This document shows, piece after piece, positions 17,248-24,814 of a stretch of DNA of 64,000 nt. The translations under genes were made by a program, and so were the position numbers. This stretch comes from Frankia sp. AgB32 (GTDB lineage Bacteria > Actinomycetota > Actinomycetes > Frankiales > Frankiaceae). The notes below the pieces were generated by a model that was not told the DNA's origin, did no database searches, and saw only the letters and a program-made list of their open reading frames with translations. The DNA lies in assembly GCF_023243045.1 (NCBI RefSeq), contig NZ_JALKFX010000015.1:1-64000 (forward strand). The letters run 5' to 3'. The number at the start of each line of letters is the position of its first letter. The stretch's first letter is position 1.

Positions 17248-17561
17248 GCCGAATCGCTCAGCGTGGGTCCCAGCAGGACGTGCACCCGGGCGTGAATCGA
17301 GGTGCGCTGCTGCAGAGCGGCCCGGACGGCGCGGTGCAGCCCGTCCTCCAGGTAGAGAGCGCCGGCCCATTCGACCACGTGCGGGAAGAGGTCCCCGTAG
17401 AAGGTCGAGTCCTCGTCCAGCAACACGTCGAGCGCGAGTACACGTTTGGTCGTGACGAGCTGGTCGAGCCGGACCTGGCGGGGTGGTATGGCAGCCCAGT
17501 CCCGCTGACCAAGGCCATGGTCGGGGTACGGGCGACCGTCTCCAACCGTCTTGAAGATCAC
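17226..17561 (-). CDS. Conserved actinobacterial protein, unknown function (FKTVGDGRPYPDHG family)
   Basis: 111 residues beginning M-I-F-K-T-V-G-D-G-R-P-Y-P-D-H-G. It contains L-V-T-T-K-R-V-L-A-L-D-V-L-L, the highly conserved D-E-D-S-T-F-Y-G-D-L-F-P-H-V and Y-L-E-D-G-L-H-R-A-V-R-A-A-L. I recognise this as a protein widespread in actinomycetes but not its function. The D-G-x-H-R segment recalls ParB/sulfiredoxin-fold nucleotide-binding motifs, only as a hint. The GTG at 17561 is chosen because AGGAGG lies five bases upstream; the GTG at 17567 would overlap that site. Confidence 0.8.
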   Translation of the reverse strand: MIFKTVGDGRPYPDHGLGQRDWAAIPPRQVRLDQLVTTKRVLALDVLLDEDSTFYGDLFPHVVEWAGALYLEDGLHRAVRAALQQRTSIHARVHVLLGPTLSDSAQSSVSR

Positions 17562-17737
17562 CGGCACCTCCTCCTCGAGGGCGACACTTCCGTCGACCAG
17601 GACAGCCTAGGATCCCTGCCCCGCCCATAAGACCCCGGTCGGCCCAGAGCGGGAACCGACGTGGACACCAGGACTACACCGGGTGCTGGACGGCCGACTC
17701 AGGCCACCTGTCGCTTGACCTCTCCTTGCCGACCGAC

Positions 17738-17756
17738 TTAAGTAAACCTAACTTGA
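17738..17756 (+). promoter_or_regulatory. Putative iron box (IdeR/DmdR-type operator)
   Basis: TTAAGTAAACCTAACTTGA matches the actinobacterial iron-box consensus (TTAGGTTAGGCTAACCTAA) at about 13 of 19 positions, including the CTAAC half. It lies 17 bases upstream of the next GTG, where a repressor would block transcription. Confidence 0.6.
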
Positions 17757-17772
17757 TGTCGAGGAGGTCGCC

Positions 17773-18540
17773 GTGAAATCGCCCGCCCACCAGGAGCACA
17801 TGATCGAGATGGCTCAGCGCGCCCGGACGGTGCTGGCCAGCGGCCGCACGGCGCTGCTGACCCTGCCCCGCGAGCAGGCCCGGGGGTGGGTGGGAGTGAT
17901 CGACGACGGTGGTGAGCCGATGGTGGTGGCGAACGCCGAGGGACCCGTCGTGCGGGCCGCGCACAAGGGCCGGCGAAGCTGGGTCGACGTTCCCGGGCAC
18001 TTCGGCGAGCGGCTGATCCTCGCCGGCTCGCTGCGGCTGGTACCCGGCAGCACGGACCAGATCCTGCGCCGCCTCGCCGATCCGGGCCGCACGGTCGACA
18101 CGATCGACGGTTCGATCGATGGCCTTTCCGTGCTGGCGGTGTCGGTGGACGACGTCATGCTGTGCTTTCCCCCGGCGGGCGCGGACTGCCGGCCGGGGCG
18201 GTGGTCGACGGCCGCGGTGGGCCGCCGGATCGACCTGACGGCGTACGCGCTCGCCGAGCCGGACCTCATCAGCGCCTACGCGCCCGAGCTGATCGAGCAT
18301 CTGAACTCCCGGCACGCCGACCAGATGCGCCTGCTCGCCAGCACCGGCCCCGCGCCGGCATGCGCGACCAGGGACCTGGCGGGTGCGCAGGTCAGCGGCC
18401 TGGATCGCGGCGGCCTGGACCTGTGGCGAGTGACGACCCAGGGCGCCGAGAAGATTCGGATCGCCTTCGAGCAGCCACTCACCGAGCCTCGTTCACTCGG
18501 CCAGGAACTGCGCCGACTGCTCACCCAGAGCGGCGGGTGA
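17773..18540 (+). CDS. DUF2470/HugZ-like flavin-fold protein, probably iron-regulated heme metabolism
   Basis: 255 residues. The N-terminal part (about 1-165) has the split-barrel pyridoxamine-oxidase-like pattern (R-T-A-L-L-T-L-P, P-M-V-V-A-N-A-E-G-P-V-V-R-A-A). The C-terminal part (A-Y-A-P-E-L-I-E-H-L-N-S-R-H-A-D-Q-M-R-L-L) matches DUF2470, the domain next to such barrels in heme-degrading HugZ proteins. A heme or tetrapyrrole role is inferred from family and from the iron box upstream. GTG start with GAGGAGG spaced six bases. Separated from the zinc operon by 76 bases with its own control site. Confidence 0.75.
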   Translation: MKSPAHQEHMIEMAQRARTVLASGRTALLTLPREQARGWVGVIDDGGEPMVVANAEGPVVRAAHKGRRSWVDVPGHFGERLILAGSLRLVPGSTDQILRRLADPGRTVDTIDGSIDGLSVLAVSVDDVMLCFPPAGADCRPGRWSTAAVGRRIDLTAYALAEPDLISAYAPELIEHLNSRHADQMRLLASTGPAPACATRDLAGAQVSGLDRGGLDLWRVTTQGAEKIRIAFEQPLTEPRSLGQELRRLLTQSGG

Positions 18541-18580
18541 CGCGTCGGGCAACCACCTGGAGTGATCAGACCGACCCCAT

Positions 18581-18610
18581 TTGACACCGGGATCGAAAAT
18601 CGTTTTCAAT
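18581..18610 (+). promoter_or_regulatory. Zinc-operon promoter with embedded Zur box
   Basis: TTGACA (18581-18586) and TTCAAT (18605-18610) form a -35/-10 pair with an 18-base spacer. The palindrome GAAAA-TCG-TTTTC (18595-18607), within CGAAAATCGTTTTCA, matches the actinobacterial Zur box (TGAAAATGATTTTCA-like). The box covers spacer and -10, so bound Zur would exclude polymerase. The ATG at 18617 lies where transcription should begin. Confidence 0.8.
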
Positions 18611-18616
18611 TAGTCC

Positions 18617-19384
18617 ATGTCGAAGCCAACCGGGCCGCCCGCGATTGTCTTCGACCACGCCACCATTGCCTACGGTCGAACGGCCGCGCTCGAGCGGGTG
18701 CACGGCACGGTGCGCGCCGGCGAGATCGTCGCCCTGGTGGGGCCGAACGGCGCCGGTAAGTCGACCCTCATCAAGGCCGTCCTCGGCCTGGTACCTGTCG
18801 CGTCGGGTTCCGTCACCGTGCTGGATCGCCGGCCCGCCGAGGCCCGCCGACAGGTCGCGTACGTGCCGCAGGCGGACACCCTCGACCCGGACTTCCCGGT
18901 TTCCGTGGCTCAGGTCGTGCTGATGGGCCGCTACCGACGCGTCGGTTGGCTGCGGCCGCCCGGGCGGGTGGATCGGGAGGCGGCCGCCGCGGCGCTCGCG
19001 GCGGTCGGGTTGGAGCATCGGGCGGCGGATCGCTTCGGTCTGCTCTCGGGTGGGCAGCGCCAGCGCGTCCTGTTGGCGCGGGCGATCGCGGCGCAGCCGG
19101 CGGTCCTCATGCTCGACGAACCGTTCAACGGGGTCGACGCGGTCTCCCAGGAGGCGCTGCTCGGCGCGATCCGCAACCTCACCGCACGCGGCGCGGCGGT
19201 CGTCGTGTCCACGCACGACCTGGGTCTCGCGCAGGTGAGCTGCGACGGCGTGTGCCTGCTCAACCGGCGCCAGTTCGGCTTCGGACCGCCGGATGACGTG
19301 CTCACGCCCGACACGCTGCGGGCGGCCTACGGCGGCGCCGCGCTCGAACTCGGTGATCGTGGGCTGATCCTCGCGCACTCATGA
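18617..19384 (+). CDS. znuC: Zinc ABC transporter ATP-binding protein (ZnuC-like)
   Basis: 255 residues with Walker A G-P-N-G-A-G-K-S-T-L (about 40-49), Q-loop Q-A-D-T-L-D-P, signature L-S-G-G-Q-R-Q-R-V and Walker B V-L-M-L-D-E-P, then H-switch S-T-H-D-L-G. Belongs to the metal-chelate ABC family. Zinc is assigned from the Zur box just upstream and the family of the two permeases that follow. The ATG at 18617 has no ribosome-binding site and lies seven bases from the -10, so the mRNA is probably leaderless. It overlaps the next gene by ATGA. Confidence 0.93.
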   Translation: MSKPTGPPAIVFDHATIAYGRTAALERVHGTVRAGEIVALVGPNGAGKSTLIKAVLGLVPVASGSVTVLDRRPAEARRQVAYVPQADTLDPDFPVSVAQVVLMGRYRRVGWLRPPGRVDREAAAAALAAVGLEHRAADRFGLLSGGQRQRVLLARAIAAQPAVLMLDEPFNGVDAVSQEALLGAIRNLTARGAAVVVSTHDLGLAQVSCDGVCLLNRRQFGFGPPDDVLTPDTLRAAYGGAALELGDRGLILAHS

Positions 19385-20241
19385 TCGAGACTCTGTTCGC
19401 GCCGTTCAGTCGGCCCTACCTGGCACGGGCGCTCGTCGAGGCGGTGCTCCTCGGCGCGCTCTGCGGCGCCGTCGGGGTCTACGTGCTGCTGCGCCGGCTC
19501 GCCTTCCTCACGGACGCGATCACGCACACGGTGTTTCCCGGCGTCGTGGTCGGGTTCCTGGTTTCCGGGCGCGCCGGGATCGTGCCGGGCGCGCTCGTCT
19601 GCGCGGTCATCGCCGCGGGGCTGTTCACCGCGATCGCGGCAACGCGGCGGGTCAACGAGGATGCGGCGCTGGCGGTGCTGCTCACCGCGTTCTTCGGAAT
19701 CGGCGTCGTCCTGGTGTCCCGCCAGCGTTCCTACACCGCGGACCTCACCGCGTTCCTGTTCGGCCACATCCTGACCGTCGACACGACCGACATCGTGGTC
19801 ACCGCCGTGGTGGCCGTGCTGGCCTGCGTCGTGCTGGTCGGGTTGGGCAAGGAGCTGCTCCTGCGCGCCTTCGATCCCGAGGGAGCTCGCGCCGCGGGTT
19901 ATCGCATCACGGCACTCGACCTGGTCGGCAACATGCTCATCGCGTTGGTGGTCGTCGCGGCGGTGCAGGCCGTCGGCACCGTGCTCGTCATCGCGATGCT
20001 CGTGGTGCCGGCGGCGACCGCCCGGCTGCTGTCCGACCGGCTCGGGGTCATCCTCGCGGTGGCGACCGGGCTGGGCATGCTCGGCGCCTGGCTCGGGCTC
20101 GCCGTGAGCTTCGAGGCCTCGCGGGGCTACGGCGTCCGACTCGCCGCCGGCGCCACGATCGTCCTCGTGCTCGTCGCCTGCTACGCCCTCGTGACGCTGG
20201 GGCAGAGCATCCGGCGAGTGGCCACGCGGGCGGCCCGATGA
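19381..20241 (+). CDS. znuB: Zinc ABC transporter permease 1 (ABC-3 family)
   Basis: 286 residues with about eight TM helices of the ABC-3 (ZnuB/MntB) family, including the conserved start A-L-V-E-A-V-L-L-G-A-L-C-G-A-V-G-V-Y-V-L-L-R-R-L-A-F and F-D-P-E-G-A-R-A-A-G-Y, the cytoplasmic coupling segment to the ATPase. Begins inside the znuC stop (ATGA), so translation is coupled. It is clearly related to, but not identical with, the next gene; together they probably form a heterodimeric channel. Confidence 0.92.
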   Translation: MIETLFAPFSRPYLARALVEAVLLGALCGAVGVYVLLRRLAFLTDAITHTVFPGVVVGFLVSGRAGIVPGALVCAVIAAGLFTAIAATRRVNEDAALAVLLTAFFGIGVVLVSRQRSYTADLTAFLFGHILTVDTTDIVVTAVVAVLACVVLVGLGKELLLRAFDPEGARAAGYRITALDLVGNMLIALVVVAAVQAVGTVLVIAMLVVPAATARLLSDRLGVILAVATGLGMLGAWLGLAVSFEASRGYGVRLAAGATIVLVLVACYALVTLGQSIRRVATRAAR

Positions 20242-20275
20242 CCCGGCTGTCGTCCCCGCCGAGCCGGATGCCGCG

Positions 20276-21160
20276 ATGACGCTCGTCAGCTCGCTCGGCG
20301 ACGGGTACGTGCGGCGAGCCCTGATCGAGGTCGTGCTGGTCGGACTGCTCTGCGGCGCGGTCGGCGTCCAGGTCGTGCTGCGCCGGCTGAGCTTCCTGAC
20401 CTCGGCGCTGACCCACGCGACGTTCCCCGGCGTGGTCATCGCCTCGCTGCTCGGGCTGGGGCTCGTTCTCGGCGCAGGGCTGTTCGGCCTGCTGGTGGTG
20501 GCCGTGGTCGCGGTGTTGACCGGGCCGCGGGGAGCCGAGCGCGGCCGGGAGAGCAGCAGCGTGACAGCCGTGGTGCTGTCCGGGGGCTTCGCGCTGGGGA
20601 TGGCGTTGCTCTCGACGCAGGACGGGTTCAGCCGGGATCTCACCGCGTTCCTCGTCGGCTCGGTCCTCACCGTCCAGCCCGGCGACATCCTGGTGAGCGC
20701 GGTGACCACCGTGGCCGTGCTGGGAATTCTGGCCGCGCTGCGCAAGGAACTGCTGCTGGGCGCGTTCGACCCGGACGCGCTGGCCGCCGCGGGCTACCCG
20801 GCCCGGCGCCTCGACCTGGTCCTGCTGCTGGCGATCGAGGCGACGGTCGTGACGTCGTTGCCCGCGGTCGGCACGATCATGGCGGTGGCGCTGATCGCCG
20901 GACCGGCGGCGACGGCTCGGCTCTGGTGCTCGCGGACCGCGACGATGACCGCGCTGGCGATGGCGATCGGCGTCGCCTCGGGGGTCATCGGTCTCGCCGT
21001 CAGCGAGCAGTGGAACGTCGCCGCAGGTGGCGCGATCGTGCTGACCGTGGCGACGTTCTTCGTGGTCTCCCTGACGGTGCGGTCACTCCCCCGAGGTGAA
21101 TCGGTCGCACCGGCGCTGGCCCGGCGAAAATCCGCTGGACGCGCCACCTACTCTGGGTAG
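20276..21160 (+). CDS. Zinc ABC transporter permease 2 (ABC-3 family)
   Basis: 294 residues, the same family as the preceding permease: A-L-I-E-V-V-L-V-G-L-L-C-G-A-V-G-V-Q-V-V-L-R-R-L-S-F and the coupling segment F-D-P-D-A-L-A-A-A-G-Y-P. ATG at 20276, 34 bases after the first permease. The pair looks like an ancient duplication, as seen in Mn/Zn systems with two permeases. No gene for a zinc-binding solute protein (ZnuA) lies beside them. Confidence 0.92.
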   Translation: MTLVSSLGDGYVRRALIEVVLVGLLCGAVGVQVVLRRLSFLTSALTHATFPGVVIASLLGLGLVLGAGLFGLLVVAVVAVLTGPRGAERGRESSSVTAVVLSGGFALGMALLSTQDGFSRDLTAFLVGSVLTVQPGDILVSAVTTVAVLGILAALRKELLLGAFDPDALAAAGYPARRLDLVLLLAIEATVVTSLPAVGTIMAVALIAGPAATARLWCSRTATMTALAMAIGVASGVIGLAVSEQWNVAAGGAIVLTVATFFVVSLTVRSLPRGESVAPALARRKSAGRATYSG

Positions 21161-22375
21161 ATGGAGTTCTCCCAGTCCGACAAGCTCGCCGGCGTCTGCT
21201 ACGACGTCCGTGGGCCTGTCCTCGACGAGGCGACGCGGCTGGAAGCCGCCGGGTCGCACATCCTCAAGCTGAACATCGGCAACCCCGCGCCGTTCGGCTT
21301 CTCCGCACCGCCGGAGGTACTCGAGGCCGTCGCGGCAAATCTGGTGGGCGCACAGGGATACAGCGACTCCAAGGGACTGATCGCGGCGCGCGAGGCGGTC
21401 GCGCGCTACCACACCCGCAAGGGCATCGGCGGGATCACGCCGGACAGCGTCTATCTCGGCAACGGCGTCTCCGAGATGATCTCGATGGCGTTGCAGGCGC
21501 TGTTGAACAACGGCGACGAGGTGCTGCTGCCCGCGCCGGACTATCCCCTGTGGACGGCCGTGGTGAGCCTGTGCGGCGGCCGACCGGTCCACTACCTGTG
21601 CGACGAGTCCGCCGGCTGGGCGCCGGACATGGCCGACATCGCCCGCAAGATCACCCCGCGGACGCGGGCGATCGTCGTGATCAACCCGAACAACCCGACC
21701 GGCGCCGTCTACGACCGGCAGACCCTCGAGGACATCGTCGAGGTCGCCCGGCGCCATCACCTGATGGTCCTCTCGGACGAGATCTACGACCGGATCCTCT
21801 TCGACGACGCCGAGCACGTCTCGACCGCGTCGCTGGCCCCGGACCTGGTCTGCGTGACGTTCAACGGGCTGTCGAAGGCGTACCGGCTGGCCGGGTTCCG
21901 CGCCGGCTGGATGGTGCTGTCCGGTCCGCGCGAGCACGCCTCGTCGTACATCGAGGGACTGACCATCCTGGCGAACATGCGGCTGTGCGCGAACGTCCCC
22001 GGTCAGTTCGCCACCCTGGCCGCGCTGGCCGAGGACGGCGGCGCCGGCGACCTCGTGCTGCCCGGCGGCCGGCTGCGGGAACAGCGGGACACGGTGGTGC
22101 GGCTGCTCAACGGCATTCCCGGCGTGAGCTGCGTGGCGCCGCGCGGCGCGCTGTACGCGTTCCCGCGGCTCGATCCGGACATGTACCCCATCACGGACGA
22201 CGAGCGGTTCGTCTTCGACCTGCTCGCGGCCGAGAAGATCCTGCTGGTCCAGGGCACGGGCTTCAACTGGCCGCGCCCCGACCACGTGCGGATCGTGACC
22301 CTGCCGTCGGTCGAGGACCTTACCGACGCCATCGGCCGGATCGACCGGTTCCTGACGCACTACAAGCAGAACTAG
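21161..22375 (+). CDS. alaA: Alanine aminotransferase-type PLP enzyme (AlaA/YfbQ group)
   Basis: 404 residues, fold type I class I aminotransferase, probably glutamate-pyruvate transaminase. Features: L-N-I-G-N-P-A-P-F-G-F near the start, Y-S-D-S-K-G-L, I-N-P-N-N-P-T-G-A-V (PLP-binding Asn), L-S-D-E-I-Y-D-R (PLP pyridine Asp and Tyr), PLP Lys in G-L-S-K-A-Y-R-L-A-G-F-R-A-G-W, and V-R-I-V-T-L-P near the end (substrate carboxylate Arg). The AlaA subgroup is suggested by the F-S-Q-S-D-K-L start. The ATG follows the permease stop with no gap, so read-through from the zinc operon is likely; TACTCT at 21149-21154 could also serve as a -10 for a leaderless start. Confidence 0.9.
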   Translation: MEFSQSDKLAGVCYDVRGPVLDEATRLEAAGSHILKLNIGNPAPFGFSAPPEVLEAVAANLVGAQGYSDSKGLIAAREAVARYHTRKGIGGITPDSVYLGNGVSEMISMALQALLNNGDEVLLPAPDYPLWTAVVSLCGGRPVHYLCDESAGWAPDMADIARKITPRTRAIVVINPNNPTGAVYDRQTLEDIVEVARRHHLMVLSDEIYDRILFDDAEHVSTASLAPDLVCVTFNGLSKAYRLAGFRAGWMVLSGPREHASSYIEGLTILANMRLCANVPGQFATLAALAEDGGAGDLVLPGGRLREQRDTVVRLLNGIPGVSCVAPRGALYAFPRLDPDMYPITDDERFVFDLLAAEKILLVQGTGFNWPRPDHVRIVTLPSVEDLTDAIGRIDRFLTHYKQN

Positions 22376-22398
22376 TCCGATCAGCACCATCGACGAGG

Positions 22399-22441
22399 TT
22401 GTCCACAGGGAATCGACCCTCTGTGGACAACCTGTGGACAA
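22399..22441. promoter_or_regulatory. Cluster of three DnaA boxes
   Basis: TTGTCCACA (22399-22407) and its inverse TGTGGACAA twice (22422-22430 and 22433-22441) fall within 43 bases. All match the high-GC actinobacterial DnaA box exactly. The first two also form a 12-bp stem and could end alaA transcription. The third overlaps the next GTG start. Confidence 0.7.
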
Positions 22442-24173
22442 GTCGCGGCGCGACCTGACCGTCGCCCTCCTGCTCGCCGCCGCGGTCGGCGCCGTGGAGA
22501 TCGCCCTGCACGCCCGGATCGGCCGGCCGCTCTGGTACGACGAGCTGTGGCGGCCCCACTTCGCCGGGGAGCCGTGGGCGACGTTCTGGCCGGAGCTGCG
22601 CGCGGCGAACACCCCCTCGTCGCTCGGGTCGATCGCCCTGACCCGGGCAACCGGTGACCTGCTCGGCTGGCACGCCTGGTCGCTGCGGCTGACCGCCGCC
22701 GTGCTGTGGCTGCCGGTACTCGCCGCGGCGAGCTTCCTGACCGCCCGGCGCTTCACCGGCGCGGTGACGGCCGCGGGCGCCGCCATCGCCGTCGCGCTCA
22801 GCGCCACGGTGGTCGACTCGGGCACGCAGCTCAAGCCGTACGTTCTCGAAGCCGTCGTCACGCTGGCCGTGGTCGCCCTGTGGACGGCGACCGGCGCACC
22901 CCTGCGCAACCGGACGGCCGCCGGCGCGTTGGCGCTGTTCTCGACGCCCGCGGTGTTCCTGCTGGTCCCGCTGGCCGTCGGCGATCTGGTGCGGCGCCGG
23001 CGGGCCGCCTGGCAGGCGGCGCCCGCGCTGCTGCTCGCCGGCACGCACGCGACGCTGTTCATCGCGCACCAGTCCAGCCAGCGGGCGAGCCGGTTCTGGG
23101 ACCGGCAGTTCCTCGCCGGCCGGGGCGTCCTCGGCGGTCTGCGCTTCACGGCCGACCAGACGCGCGCGATCCTCGGGGGCGCGCCCCCCGGCATCGACCG
23201 CTACGACCCGAACCTGGCGCACTCCCTCACCGAAGGCCACCGGTCGCTGACGGTGCTCCTCGGCCTCGCGACCACGATCGCCGTGATCGTCGGCGCCCGG
23301 ACGCTGGCCCGCCGGCCGGACGGCGCGCCCCTGCTGATCGCGCTCGGTGGGGCGGAACTGGTCATCCTGGCGGCGAGCGGCGCTCGGTACTGGCCGTTCG
23401 GTGCCTGCCGGACGAACCTCTTCCTGGTCCCGCTGCTGGCGATCGTCGCGGCGACCGGCGCCGGCGAACTCGTTGCCGCGGTCGGGCGCGGCCGCGGCGC
23501 CTGGTCGGCGCGGGGGGGCCGGGGGGGGGGGGCGGGGGGGGGGGGGGGGGGGGGCGGGGGGGCGGCCCGCGGCGCCCTGGTCGGCGCCGCGAGTGCGCTC
23601 TGCCTCGTCGGCCTGGTCGCGACGCCACTCAGCGCGGCGGGCGGACTCGGCCCACTGTGGGGCCAGCGTCACGAGGTGCGCCCCATCGAGAACCTGGTCG
23701 CCGCCACGGCCACCGCACGCGGCTGGTACCGGCCGGGCGACGCCGTGGTCGTCGGCGGTCGGCTCGCCCGGGCCGGCTGGCTTTACGGCACCGAGCTCAG
23801 CGACGACACCGAGCTCAGCGACGACACCGGGCCCCGCGCCGACACCGGGCCCCGCGCCGACACCAGCGCGACGAACGGCGCACGAATACCCAGCTCGGCG
23901 ACGACCTTCCTGACCGTGGTCGGCCGCGGCGACGCGGCCCGGGCCGTGGCGGCACGCCGGCAGCAGCCGCGGGCCGCCCTGCTGTTCGTTCTCGCCTACG
24001 ACCGGCGCGGCACCTCGACAGAGCTGTCCGCCCTGCGCCGGATCGGCTGGTGCCCGCACGCGACCCGGGCGTTCCCACTCACCGGCACCCTGTACGACCT
24101 GGGCCGCTGCGCGGACCCGCCGCAGCCGGCCGCCGCCGAGCTCGTCCCAGCGAGCACGCGGGCTCGGCGATAG
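22434..24173 (+). CDS. Multi-pass membrane protein, GT-C glycosyltransferase-like, with poly-Gly loop
   Basis: 579 residues with about nine to ten TM helices. After the first helix an extracytoplasmic loop reads G-R-P-L-W-Y-D-E-L-W; an acidic pair after TM1 is the usual catalytic feature of GT-C transferases that use lipid-linked sugars. The C-terminal 160 residues are soluble. A run R-G-G-R-G-G-G-A-G-G-G-G (about 357-375) is encoded by long G tracts. A second repeat near 452-475 duplicates E-L-S-D-D-T and G-P-R-A-D-T. The GTG at 22434 sits in a DnaA box and has no Shine-Dalgarno, so the start is uncertain. Function is inferred from topology and the acidic motif only. Confidence 0.65.
   Translation: MDKSRRDLTVALLLAAAVGAVEIALHARIGRPLWYDELWRPHFAGEPWATFWPELRAANTPSSLGSIALTRATGDLLGWHAWSLRLTAAVLWLPVLAAASFLTARRFTGAVTAAGAAIAVALSATVVDSGTQLKPYVLEAVVTLAVVALWTATGAPLRNRTAAGALALFSTPAVFLLVPLAVGDLVRRRRAAWQAAPALLLAGTHATLFIAHQSSQRASRFWDRQFLAGRGVLGGLRFTADQTRAILGGAPPGIDRYDPNLAHSLTEGHRSLTVLLGLATTIAVIVGARTLARRPDGAPLLIALGGAELVILAASGARYWPFGACRTNLFLVPLLAIVAATGAGELVAAVGRGRGAWSARGGRGGGAGGGGGGGGGAARGALVGAASALCLVGLVATPLSAAGGLGPLWGQRHEVRPIENLVAATATARGWYRPGDAVVVGGRLARAGWLYGTELSDDTELSDDTGPRADTGPRADTSATNGARIPSSATTFLTVVGRGDAARAVAARRQQPRAALLFVLAYDRRGTSTELSALRRIGWCPHATRAFPLTGTLYDLGRCADPPQPAAAELVPASTRARR
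23512..23565 (+). repeat. Extreme poly-G tract (G7, G12, G21, G7) inside a coding region
   Basis: Runs of 7, 12, 21 and 7 guanines separated by one or two cytosines. The reading frame survives in the given sequence. Such runs slip readily in replication and can fold into G-quadruplexes; they are also a known place for assembly errors. Confidence 0.9.
23791..23862 (+). repeat. Two pairs of 18-bp direct repeats in the same gene
   Basis: ACCGAGCTCAGCGACGAC is present twice, followed by ACCGGGCCCCGCGCCGAC twice, encoding T-E-L-S-D-D and T-G-P-R-A-D units. Confidence 0.85.
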
Positions 24174-24322
24174 AAGCGCGACCACAGCCCAATCCGCACG
24201 CCAAGATGCGAAAATGGAACGACTGACGCCGGGTCCGCGCTGACTCGAAGGCGATGACTCGACGGCGACGGCACCGAGGCCACGTCTCGGATCACAGTAC
24301 GGACGGGGTGAAGGGAGTGCCG

Positions 24323-24781
24323 GTGAGCATCGCGGGAAACGGCACCAGGCCCACCGACCGCCGCGGGGCGCCGGGCCGGGGCACAACCGTGCGGGCCACC
24401 CGCCAGGGCGACGCCGTGTGCGCGGCCCTCGCCGAGACCGATGCGTTCACCAGCGCCCAGGATCTGCACGCGCGGCTGCGCGCGCAGGGCACCGCGGTCG
24501 GGCTCACCACCGTCTACCGGCACCTGCAGGTGCTGGTGGATCGCGGCGAGGTCGACATGATCCGCCGCGACGACGGCGAGACCGTCTACCGGCGCTGCGC
24601 CACCGAGGCCCACCATCACCATCTGGTCTGCCGGGCCTGCGGGCGGACGGTGGAGATCGCCGGCCCGGAGATCGAGGCCTGGACGACCTCGGTCGCCGAG
24701 GCCGAGGGCTTCGTCGACGTCGCCCACACCGTGGAGATCTACGGCACCTGCGCGGACTGCGCGGCCCCGGTCGCGTCCTAG
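24323..24781 (+). CDS. zur: Zinc uptake regulator Zur (Fur family)
   Basis: 152 residues. The winged helix (T-S-A-Q-D-L-H-A-R-L-R to L-T-T-V-Y-R-H-L-Q-V-L) is typical of Fur proteins. The metal-binding half has H-H-H-H-L-V-C-R-A-C-G (residues 97-107) and C-A-D-C near the end, giving the structural Cys4 zinc site and the regulatory His cluster. Zur rather than Fur is inferred from this His/Cys pattern and from the zinc operon and Zur box 5.7 kb upstream. The GTG at 24323 has AAGGGAG five bases upstream; the frame is open further up but lacks a ribosome site. Confidence 0.88.
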   Translation: MSIAGNGTRPTDRRGAPGRGTTVRATRQGDAVCAALAETDAFTSAQDLHARLRAQGTAVGLTTVYRHLQVLVDRGEVDMIRRDDGETVYRRCATEAHHHHLVCRACGRTVEIAGPEIEAWTTSVAEAEGFVDVAHTVEIYGTCADCAAPVAS

Positions 24782-24814
24782 GCCGCCGCGCCCGACCGGC
24801 GGCGGTCCCGGCTC

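Noticed and set aside
21083-23194. Open frame of about 700 codons on the minus strand
   Set aside because: Lies antisense to alaA and the GT-C-like gene and reads as low-complexity; the plus-strand frames show clear motifs.
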